From positions 1-49,782 of the forward strand of contig WJOT01000074.1 of the NCBI GenBank assembly GCA_009619095.1: a stretch of DNA of 49,782 nt, given 5' to 3'. This document shows positions 42,190-49,447 of the stretch, piece by piece; position 1 is the stretch's first letter; each line of letters begins with the position of its first letter. This stretch comes from Clostridia bacterium. GTDB lineage: Bacteria > UBA6262 > WVXT01. The notes beneath the pieces were generated by a model. That model worked only from the letters and a program-made list of their open reading frames with translations. It had not been told where the DNA came from and searched no databases. The position numbers and the translations under genes were made by a program.

Positions 42190-43940
42190 GTAAAGGAAAA
42201 ATCCTCTCTAAATTGCAAATCGTAAAGCTTCCTATATAATCCACTCCTCTTCATCAACTCTTGGTGCTTTCCCACTTCTACAATTCTGCCGCGATCGACA
42301 ACAATAATCCTATCTGCTTCCCGAATTGTTGATAGACGATGTGCTATTACGAAGGTGGTGTGATTCTTCATAAGGCGATCCAATGCTTCCTGAACTAAAA
42401 GTTCAGATTCTGAATCTAATGAGGAGGTTGCTTCATCAAAAATCAGGATTTCCGGGTCTTTGAGGATAGCCCGGGCAATGGCCATTCGCTGCTTCTGTCC
42501 ACCGGATAACTTCATTCCTCTCTCGCCAATAACCGTTTCGTAACCCTGGGGAAGCTTCATTATGAACTCATGGGCATTGGCAATGCGGGCTGAAGCCTCA
42601 ATCCTCTCAAAAGGAGCTTCTGGATCACCATAGGCAATATTATTCCTGACTGTATCATTAAACAAAATTGTTTCCTGGGTGACAATGCCCATCTGCCCTC
42701 TCAACGATTTCAGGCTTACCTCTCTTATATCCTGACCATCGATTGTAATCTTTCCCTTTGTGGGGTCGTAGAAACGAGGAATCAGATTGGCTATGGTAGT
42801 TTTTCCGCCTCCGCTAGGGCCAACCAGAGCTAATATTTCCCCTTTAGAAACTTCTAAATTAACGTTCTCCAGGACAAGGTCATTTTCCCTCGAAGAATCC
42901 TCCTGGGGATAAGAGAAAGAAACTTTTTCCAAGACTATCTTTTCTCTCAAGAGTGGAAGGACTTTAGCATGGGGAAGCTCTACCACAAAAGACTTTGTAT
43001 CTAAAACGCGGAAAATTCTTTCACTGGCAGCTAAAGCTTGTTGAATCTGTGCATTGAGATTGGCAAAATTCTTTACCGGTTTATACATAGTAGAGATAGC
43101 ACCAATAAAAGCGAAAAAAGTCCCTATAGTAGTGTCTCCCCTTATAACCTCGTAAGCAGCAATAGCTAAAACGCTTACCATCCCCACAGTGGCAATAAAT
43201 TCCATAACCGGCGATTGAATGGCTACTACCCGCATTGCCTTCATAATAATTTTAAAGAAATTACTATTCTCCTGTTCAAACTTCTCCGCTTCTGCCTTCT
43301 CCATACAGAAAGATTTAATCATCATTATTCCCATGATTTTTTCCTGCAGCAAAGAATAAATGTCAGCCATCTTCTCCTGGCTCTTTCTGCTTATCTTCCG
43401 CAATCTTTTCCCAAATTTCCTTAAGGGTAGGATAACCAGAGGAAAAACAATCATAATTACGCTTGCCCACCGCCAATGCAAATAGAAAAGAAGTGCGGTC
43501 AAGCCTATGATAGTCAAACCTCCACGAATTAAATTTGCCGGAACACCAACAATTGCTCTCTGAAGCAACATAACATCATTAGTTAAACGAGAAATAATCT
43601 GGCCTGTCCTCTGGCGAATGAAATAGTCCAAAGACAGACTTTGCAGGTGGCTGTAAAGTTTGTTCCTTATATCCATTATTGTTCTCTGACCGATATAAGC
43701 CATCAGATAAGACTGGTAGTATTGAAATATCCCTTTAGCCAGGGCACAACCAATAATAATCAAGACAATATAAAGAATCATCTGTGGATTTTTTTGAGTA
43801 AAGATTTTATCGAATGTCGGCTTTATCAAATACATTAGAAGTGAAGTTAGCCCAGCAACTAAGGCCATACAAACCATCGCTTCTAAGAAACGTATCCTGT
43901 AGGGTTTGACATATGCAAATAGTCTCTTCAAAAGGTCCAT
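42186..43940 (-). CDS. msbA: Lipid A export ABC transporter MsbA
   Basis: This 584-residue half-transporter has six membrane helices (about 1-310) and an ATPase domain with the Walker A GPSGGGKTT, the signature LSGGQKQRMAIARA and the Walker B ILIFDEATSSLD. It flips core-lipid A across the inner membrane as a homodimer. The frame opens to 43997, but that part lies inside a repeat end. The ATG at 43940 gives the normal N-terminus MDLLKRLFAY and overlaps the TGA that ends an old lpxB tail. Upstream is an insertion that separates it from lpxB. Confidence 0.92.
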   Translation of the reverse strand: MDLLKRLFAYVKPYRIRFLEAMVCMALVAGLTSLLMYLIKPTFDKIFTQKNPQMILYIVLIIIGCALAKGIFQYYQSYLMAYIGQRTIMDIRNKLYSHLQSLSLDYFIRQRTGQIISRLTNDVMLLQRAIVGVPANLIRGGLTIIGLTALLFYLHWRWASVIMIVFPLVILPLRKFGKRLRKISRKSQEKMADIYSLLQEKIMGIMMIKSFCMEKAEAEKFEQENSNFFKIIMKAMRVVAIQSPVMEFIATVGMVSVLAIAAYEVIRGDTTIGTFFAFIGAISTMYKPVKNFANLNAQIQQALAASERIFRVLDTKSFVVELPHAKVLPLLREKIVLEKVSFSYPQEDSSRENDLVLENVNLEVSKGEILALVGPSGGGKTTIANLIPRFYDPTKGKITIDGQDIREVSLKSLRGQMGIVTQETILFNDTVRNNIAYGDPEAPFERIEASARIANAHEFIMKLPQGYETVIGERGMKLSGGQKQRMAIARAILKDPEILIFDEATSSLDSESELLVQEALDRLMKNHTTFVIAHRLSTIREADRIIVVDRGRIVEVGKHQELMKRSGLYRKLYDLQFREDFSFT

Positions 43941-43978
43941 CAGTTGCTTGTTAAAGCCTCCCCTAAAATAATTTTTGC
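43940..43978 (-). pseudogene. Orphan copy of the lpxB 3' end
   Basis: In one minus-strand frame this 39-base stretch encodes AKIILGEALTSN followed by a TGA that shares its A with the msbA ATG. The intact lpxB ends AKIILEEAIASN at 44183. The two copies match at 30 of the 37 positions before the stop, and several differences are silent. The frame stays open upstream to about 44083. It is too close to lpxB's own end to be chance and marks a duplication or replacement event. Confidence 0.7.
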
Positions 43979-43987
43979 TGAAATTCT

Positions 43988-44109
43988 GGGGACACAATAC
44001 TTAATTACTCTTCTGGGATTCCCTTTCTCCTCTTCTCTGATTGCTTCCTCAATTTCGCTAAAGAATGTCACATCAGCTAATGGTCAAAATAGTTAAGTAT
44101 TGTGTCCCC
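43988..44109. mobile_element. 122-bp MITE-like element with 17-bp perfect terminal inverted repeats
   Basis: GGGGACACAATACTTAA (43988-44004) and its exact complement TTAAGTATTGTGTCCCC (44093-44109) bound a short interior without a transposase. Both ends start GGGGACA, like the element at 16.3 kb. Such ends are reminiscent of sequences mobilised by REP-type tyrosine transposases, but no such enzyme is in the window. It separates lpxB from msbA. Confidence 0.8.
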
Positions 44110-44126
44110 CGAATTAATGCCACCTT

Positions 44127-44183
44127 GTCAACTAGAGCCCCGATGGATATCAGGGCCCCATCCGTTAGGGTGGAGTAGTTGAC
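44127..44183. repeat. Palindrome overlapping the lpxB stop codon
   Basis: GTCAACTA (44127-44134) and TAGTTGAC (44176-44183) are 8-bp inverted arms around a GC-rich interior with further pairing potential. The right arm shares one base with the TAG stop of lpxB. It lies immediately beside the MITE-like element. Confidence 0.6.
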
Positions 44184-45379
44184 TAGTTGCTCGCTATGGC
44201 TTCCTCTAGAATAATTTTTGCTGCTCTCTTAGATGCTCCGGGAGTTCCTAACTTTTCTTTAACCCTTTTAAGTTCTTTTCTGGTCTCTCGCATAAGGCCT
44301 GGATTACTCAACCAGTGGCAGGCTACCTTAGCAATCTCTTTTGCCCGAGCCTTTTGCTGAATAAATTCGGGGACCACCCTCTTTCCCGCTACAATATTGG
44401 CCAAACCAATCCTGGGAATTCTTATTAGAAGTCGCGCCAGTAGATAACTGAAAAGTGAAACTTTATAAATTATAATCATGGGAATACCCAGACAGGCATT
44501 CTCTAAAGTAGCCGTTCCCGAAGCTACCAGAGCCAAGGTCAATGTTCTCCTTATATTATAATCCTCATCCCGCACTACCAGTATGGGAAGAGGAGGCTTT
44601 TTTTCTTTTTGACTTTTAGAAATCTTCGTCCGGTTAAGTCTATTTTTTTCAAATTCTGTTATGCGCTCTTTTATGTAATTCATAGGTATATTGCCTGCCA
44701 AGGGCAAGACAAATTGCACTTTCCTGTTTTCAGCTATCCTTCGGGAAGCCTCTAACATAACTGAAAGAAGACGCTCTATCTCCTGTTTTCTGCTTCCGGG
44801 CATGAGCCCAATAATGGGGGAATTAGAGTCAAGCCCATACTTTCGACAAACTTCTTCTTTACTCTTGGTTGGCTGAATAGTATCCAACAGGGGGTGACCG
44901 ACAAAGGAAACATCCACCCCAGCCCTCTTGTATGTCTCTTCTTCGAAAGGAAATATCACCAGCATCTTATTTACCAATTCCGCTATACCCTTAATTCTCC
45001 CCCGCCTCCAGGCCCAGATTTGGGGACCAATATAGTAAATCAAAGGAATCTTCAGTCTCTTAGCCAAGCCTGCCAACCTTAGATTGAAACCAGGATAATC
45101 GATCAACACAATTATATCCGGCTTCTCCTTTCTTAGGAACTCTTCCGTCTTTATATAGATCTGACGAAGAGCAAGTATATTATTAATTGCTTCACTAAAG
45201 CCCACAATTGCCAATTCAGTAAGTCTATACAGAAGCCTTACTCCAGCCCTCTCCATCCTCTCACCACCCAATCCATTTATCTCTATCTGGGAAGATATTT
45301 CTCTCAGCGCAGTTACTAAATTTGCGCCGTGCAAATCTCCCGATGGGTCACCGGCTACAATGAATAGTTTCTTAACCAT
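44183..45379 (-). CDS. lpxB: Lipid-A-disaccharide synthase
   Basis: LpxB joins UDP-2,3-diacylglucosamine and lipid X to form the lipid A disaccharide at the inner membrane. The 398-residue protein has AGDPSGDLHGANLV at the N-terminus, the stretch DIIVLIDYPGFNLRLAGLAK, IYYIGPQIWAWRRGRI near 115-130, and LMPGSRKQEIERL. The start is three bases after the preceding gene. Its last codons are repeated beside msbA (see separate entry), and its stop lies at the edge of a palindrome. Confidence 0.95.
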   Translation of the reverse strand: MVKKLFIVAGDPSGDLHGANLVTALREISSQIEINGLGGERMERAGVRLLYRLTELAIVGFSEAINNILALRQIYIKTEEFLRKEKPDIIVLIDYPGFNLRLAGLAKRLKIPLIYYIGPQIWAWRRGRIKGIAELVNKMLVIFPFEEETYKRAGVDVSFVGHPLLDTIQPTKSKEEVCRKYGLDSNSPIIGLMPGSRKQEIERLLSVMLEASRRIAENRKVQFVLPLAGNIPMNYIKERITEFEKNRLNRTKISKSQKEKKPPLPILVVRDEDYNIRRTLTLALVASGTATLENACLGIPMIIIYKVSLFSYLLARLLIRIPRIGLANIVAGKRVVPEFIQQKARAKEIAKVACHWLSNPGLMRETRKELKRVKEKLGTPGASKRAAKIILEEAIASN

Positions 45380-45382
45380 CGC

Positions 45383-46318
45383 TTATCCCAAATTTTCCTT
45401 GATTTTCTTGAGAATTTCCAAAGCAATCTCCAGAGCGTCCCGACCATGTTTACCAGAAACCAAGGGCTTCCTGCCTCTCTCTACACATTGAGTAAAATGT
45501 GTCAACTCTTCTCTCAAGGGGTCTGTCTTCTTCAGTTGCGGTCTCAAAACCATCATATCCTTCATTGATTTAATTTCTTTTTCCTTTTTCTGATAAATTT
45601 TTAAACTCTGCTTAGCATAATCTAACGAAATATAGACATCCTTTTGAAATATTCTAATCTTACGAAACTTTTCCAAGGAAACCCGGCTTGCTGATATATT
45701 AGCTACACAGCCATTCTGAAAATTAATTCTGGCATTGGCAATATCTTCATTCTGAGAGAGGATACTACCACCAATAGCATCGATACTTCTCACTGGTGAG
45801 CGTACCAGATAGAGCACAATGTCGATATCGTGAATCATCAAGTCAAGCACTACTCCAATGTTGGAAGTGCGTGGGTCGTAAGGTCCAAGTCTGTAAGCTT
45901 CGATAAACTTTGGCTCCCTGATATATTTTTGTGCCTCCAATATTGCGCTGTTAAACCGCTCAATGTGTCCTATCTGTAAAATTAAATTCTTCTTGCGCGC
46001 TATACTCAACAGGTCTTCAGCCTCTTCCAGAGTGGGAGTAATCGGCTTTTCTACCAGACAGTGAACGCCTCTTTCCAGAAAATCCTTTGCCACAGGATAA
46101 TGCAAATCGGTGGGCACCACAACACTCACTGCATCAACCTTATCGAAAATCTCTCCATAACTTGCATATGGAGTTGTATTATATTCTCGAGCAACCTTCT
46201 CTCTTCTTTTCTGCTCAATATCTACAACTCCCGCCAACTCTACATCTGGGATTTGCGAATAAATCCGGGCATGATGCGCACCTATATGGCCAACCCCAAT
46301 CACACCAACTCTAACCAT
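45383..46318 (-). CDS. Gfo/Idh/MocA dehydrogenase in the lpx operon (possibly GnnA-like)
   Basis: This 311-residue oxidoreductase begins MVRVGVIGVGHIGAHHARIY with the Rossmann loop. It has the catalytic CLVEKPITPTLEEAEDL segment and YDPRTSNIGVVLDLMIHDID. The ATG at 46318 has a GGAGAG site and is preferred over 46396. It lies between lpxI and lpxB. In some bacteria a Gfo/Idh enzyme, GnnA, sits between lpxA and lpxB and works with GnnB to make a 3-amino UDP-GlcNAc for lipid A. No gnnB is next to it; the nearest DegT aminotransferase is at 37.4-38.5 kb. A lipid A precursor role is therefore inference. Confidence 0.85.
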   Translation of the reverse strand: MVRVGVIGVGHIGAHHARIYSQIPDVELAGVVDIEQKRREKVAREYNTTPYASYGEIFDKVDAVSVVVPTDLHYPVAKDFLERGVHCLVEKPITPTLEEAEDLLSIARKKNLILQIGHIERFNSAILEAQKYIREPKFIEAYRLGPYDPRTSNIGVVLDLMIHDIDIVLYLVRSPVRSIDAIGGSILSQNEDIANARINFQNGCVANISASRVSLEKFRKIRIFQKDVYISLDYAKQSLKIYQKKEKEIKSMKDMMVLRPQLKKTDPLREELTHFTQCVERGRKPLVSGKHGRDALEIALEILKKIKENLG

Positions 46319-46339
46319 TCCTCTCTCCAAAATTTGTAA

Positions 46340-46399
46340 GTAGTGTAGCCCTTTATGGGCGTCCCGATTTATCGGGACGGGCATAAAGCCCCACACTAC
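46340..46399. repeat. Compound palindrome between lpxI and the Gfo/Idh gene
   Basis: The outer arms GTAGTGT/ACACTAC enclose CTTTATG/CATAAAG and an inner stem GTCCCGAT/ATCGGGAC (46361-46378). The inner stem is the same word found at 39.2 and 49.4 kb. The unit fills most of the 89-base gap between the two genes. Confidence 0.8.
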
Positions 46400-46407
46400 C
46401 TAGATTT

Positions 46408-47235
46408 TTAACTTTCTTCTTCTTTTACTGCCACCAGGGAAATACCATTCTGGTTGGCACTTTTAACCACTTTCTCTCTATTCAATAATATTGTACTGCG
46501 GGCACTAAAAGCGAGTACTTTTGCTTTAGCCTGTTTCAATACTTCTACTGTCCTCTCACCAACAATGGGAAGGTCAAACCTCCTATCCTGTTGGGGTTTA
46601 CTTACCTTCACTACCACAACATCTCCTCTGCCTAATTTCCCTCCCCTCTTTATGGTGCGGTCTGTTCCATCCATTCCTTCCACGGCTAAAACGGTTTGAT
46701 CCTTGACCACCACTGTCTGCCCGATGTCCAGGCCGGCAATCTCTTTAGCCATCTTATGACCAAACTCGATATCTCGCCATTCATTTTGAGTAGGTTTACG
46801 GCGTGTCAAAATACCGGGAGAGGGTAAAAGGTGGGAAAGATAGGTAGCTGAATCTATTAGTTCTATTCCCTCCCTCAACAACTCATCAGCCACTGCTCCC
46901 AGTAGAGAATTAGCCTTTTTATCCTTCACTCCAGCCAAAAGAGCCATAGCTCTTGCGTCCAGCCTTACCTGACCGAATAGGCGTGTGTGTCTAACCTGCC
47001 CGGCCATCACTGCCCTGGTTATCCCCTCTTTCTTACAAATCTCAATCAGGTCACCCAATTGTCCTACATTGACCCAGTGGATTCTATCTACTAAATTTTC
47101 CAGGCTGGGACTCGTCTCTTTCTTTATTGCCAGAGCGACTACCTCTGCTCCTACTCTCTTCGCTTCTTGTGCAAAAATCAAGGGGAATTTCCCATTACCA
47201 GCAATCAATCCAATCTTTCTATTCTCTATCTTCAT
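46408..47235 (-). CDS. lpxI: UDP-2,3-diacylglucosamine diphosphatase LpxI
   Basis: LpxI hydrolyses UDP-2,3-diacylglucosamine to lipid X, replacing LpxH. The 275-residue protein begins KIGLIAGNGKFPLIFAQEAK and has ADELLREGIELIDSATYL, PSPGILTRRKPT, and the C-terminal region with RFDLPIVGERTVEVLKQA. It overlaps the lpxA stop as ATGA and precedes the Gfo/Idh gene. Presence of LpxI fits the alphaproteobacterial-type or deep-branching Gram-negative pathway. Confidence 0.93.
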   Translation of the reverse strand: MKIENRKIGLIAGNGKFPLIFAQEAKRVGAEVVALAIKKETSPSLENLVDRIHWVNVGQLGDLIEICKKEGITRAVMAGQVRHTRLFGQVRLDARAMALLAGVKDKKANSLLGAVADELLREGIELIDSATYLSHLLPSPGILTRRKPTQNEWRDIEFGHKMAKEIAGLDIGQTVVVKDQTVLAVEGMDGTDRTIKRGGKLGRGDVVVVKVSKPQQDRRFDLPIVGERTVEVLKQAKAKVLAFSARSTILLNREKVVKSANQNGISLVAVKEEES

Positions 47236-48005
47236 TCTTTGCAGATTCCTCTCTCAGATTCTTTAATAAAGGCGACCATATGGAGCAATTCATCGGAGAT
47301 GTTTGACTCTTTCTCCAAAACGTTCAAAGCTTGCGTAGTGTTTAATTTGGAGCGGAAGAGAATCTTGTAGGCTCTCTTTAGTTGGGCTTTAACATGCTTG
47401 GGGAAATTATTCCTTTGTAACCCCACTGTATTCAGTCCAAAAATTCTAATGGGTGTCCCTGCTGCCATACAATAGGGAGGCACGTCTTTTGCTGCCCGAG
47501 AACCTCCGCCTACAATACCCAATGTGCCAATGCGCACAAACTGATGGACTGGAGTTAGCCCTCCTACAATAGCCTTATCTTCAATCACTACGTGGCCCGC
47601 CAGAGTAGCTACGTTAGCTAAAATCACGTTAGAGCCAATTACACAATCATGAGCGATATGAGCATATGCCATTATGAGATTGTTATCTCCAATGGTTGTC
47701 TCTCCTGTAGAAGTCGTTCCCCGGTTGATGGTTACATACTCCCGGATAACATTATTTTCACCAATTATGACTCTCGTTTTTTCTCTTTTAAACTTTAAAT
47801 CCTGCGGTAAATTTCCAATTATGGCTCCTGTCCATATCTGACAATTTTGGCCAATTTGAGTATCTCCTTCGATTATTACACGAGCTCCAATCTCAGTTCC
47901 TTTTCCAATCTTTACATCCGGTCCAATAATTGTATATGGACCAATGTCTACATCTTCTTCAATTACTGCATCCGGATGAACTAAAGCTGTTTTGTGAATG
48001 TTCAT
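47232..48005 (-). CDS. lpxA: UDP-N-acetylglucosamine acyltransferase
   Basis: LpxA transfers a 3-hydroxyacyl chain from ACP to UDP-GlcNAc, the first step of lipid A synthesis. The 257-residue protein is a left-handed beta-helix with hexapeptide repeats from residue 10 to about 175. The catalytic base is H119 in AHIAHDC. The C-terminal helical domain has NFPKHVKAQLKRAYKIL. The ATG at 48005 has an AGGAG site. Confidence 0.96.
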   Translation of the reverse strand: MNIHKTALVHPDAVIEEDVDIGPYTIIGPDVKIGKGTEIGARVIIEGDTQIGQNCQIWTGAIIGNLPQDLKFKREKTRVIIGENNVIREYVTINRGTTSTGETTIGDNNLIMAYAHIAHDCVIGSNVILANVATLAGHVVIEDKAIVGGLTPVHQFVRIGTLGIVGGGSRAAKDVPPYCMAAGTPIRIFGLNTVGLQRNNFPKHVKAQLKRAYKILFRSKLNTTQALNVLEKESNISDELLHMVAFIKESERGICKE

Positions 48006-48061
48006 TTTTTCTCCTAAAAGTTTAGTAGTATATGTTCAGATGCTTACTTATCGTTGTCGAT

Positions 48062-49375
48062 TTACCGGTCTACCAAGGAGAACATAAATTCGGCCTCAGC
48101 CACCAATTCATTCCTAACATACGCCCTACCTTGAATCTTTCCTCCTCTCACCCGGGCACGAGTAACTTCAACTTCCAGCTGCAGCTGATCGCCAGGGAAG
48201 ACAGGCTTACGAAATTTAACCTCTTTAATCGCCATAAAATAGGGCAGTTTCTTTCTGAGATCCGAACGGGCCAAGAAGAGAACACAGGAAGTCTGTGCCA
48301 TCGATTCTATAATTAGAACTCCAGGCAAAATCGGATAGTTAGGGAAATGCCCTTTGAAGTATTCCTCATTAATAGTTATGTTCTTGAACCCCACGGCTTT
48401 GACCATATTCTCTGCCATAATTATTTTGTCTACAAATAGGAAAGGAGGACGGTGGGGAATTATATTCTGAATCTCTTCCAAACTTAAGACTTTTCCTTCA
48501 AAACCTTCCTGTTTAAAAGTCTTAGTCGTTCGACGAGCAGCAGATCTCTTTATGAGTTCGCCTAACTTTTTAGTCAAAGCAATGTTAGCAGCATGTCCAC
48601 AGCGGATAGCAATAATGTGTGCTTTTAAAGGTTTTCCTATTAAATAGATATCGCCTATTAAATCGAGTATCTTGTGGCGGACAAATTCATCGGGAAATCT
48701 GAGCTCCTTATTATGAATGCCATCCTGTCCAATTACTACCGCATTGTCTAAATTACCCCCGCGAGCTAACCCTCGGCGTTTCAACGATTCGATTTCATGC
48801 TCAAAACAGTATGTCCTGGCGGGAGCAATCTCCTTTTCGAAAATCTCTTTGGTTATGGTAAACGTGCCGTATTGACTCTTTAAAATTTTATGTTTGTAAT
48901 CGATGGTAGCAGATACTTTAAATTCATCCGATGGCAGAACGACCAGATGGACATCTCCATTAGAAAACTTGACAGGTTCAGCTATCGTAAAGTAGTTCTT
49001 TTCTACATTCTGTTCCTGGAAACCAGCCTTCTCCAGAGTCTCCACAAAAGGCATCCCGCTACCATCAGCCACAGGAGGTTCACCAGCATTCACTTCCACG
49101 ATGAGATTATCTATACCCAAACCGCATAGAGTAGCCATAATATGCTCTACCGTCTGGATCTGGAAACTGCCATTACCCAGAGTGGTTCCTCGTGCTACAC
49201 TGATAACATTCTTTATGTTAGCTTCAACTTCCGGCTTGCCTGGTAAATCCGACCTTACAAATTTTATACCAGAATTGGGTGGTGCTGGCTTAAAGGTCAC
49301 TGAAGTTATGTTCCCAGTGTGTAGACCTATTCCCGAATAAGTGCTCTCTCTTTTTATAGTCTTCTGTAAATCCAT
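48062..49375 (-). CDS. lpxC-fabZ: Fused LpxC deacetylase / FabZ dehydratase
   Basis: The first about 290 residues are LpxC, the zinc deacetylase that commits UDP-acyl-GlcNAc to lipid A. It starts STYSGIGLHTG and has the zinc ligands H78, H234 and D238. The rest is FabZ, 3-hydroxyacyl-ACP dehydratase, with H343 in GHFPNYPILPG and E357 in IESMAQ. The fusion (437 residues from the ATG at 49375, GGAGG site) couples acyl-chain supply to lipid A synthesis. This fusion is known from Bacteroidetes and several candidate phyla. A longer frame starts at 49387. Confidence 0.96.
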   Translation of the reverse strand: MDLQKTIKRESTYSGIGLHTGNITSVTFKPAPPNSGIKFVRSDLPGKPEVEANIKNVISVARGTTLGNGSFQIQTVEHIMATLCGLGIDNLIVEVNAGEPPVADGSGMPFVETLEKAGFQEQNVEKNYFTIAEPVKFSNGDVHLVVLPSDEFKVSATIDYKHKILKSQYGTFTITKEIFEKEIAPARTYCFEHEIESLKRRGLARGGNLDNAVVIGQDGIHNKELRFPDEFVRHKILDLIGDIYLIGKPLKAHIIAIRCGHAANIALTKKLGELIKRSAARRTTKTFKQEGFEGKVLSLEEIQNIIPHRPPFLFVDKIIMAENMVKAVGFKNITINEEYFKGHFPNYPILPGVLIIESMAQTSCVLFLARSDLRKKLPYFMAIKEVKFRKPVFPGDQLQLEVEVTRARVRGGKIQGRAYVRNELVAEAEFMFSLVDR

Positions 49376-49391
49376 AATTTCCTCCATTTTT

Positions 49392-49409
49392 GTCCCGATT
49401 CATCGGGAC
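49392..49409. repeat. Palindrome GTCCCGAT/ATCGGGAC upstream of lpxC-fabZ
   Basis: An 8-bp stem with two bases between the arms. It is followed on the plus strand by CCTACA, so the minus strand reads TGTAGGTCCCGAT. It combines both recurring words of the dispersed palindrome family and lies 17 bases ahead of the lpxC-fabZ start. Confidence 0.8.
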
Positions 49410-49447
49410 CTACAAACGTCGTTGCAAACCGTCCTGAGCGAAGTCCT

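Noticed and set aside
43941-43997. Longer msbA start at 43997
   Set aside because: The GTG start lies inside a terminal inverted repeat, and the added residues do not resemble MsbA.
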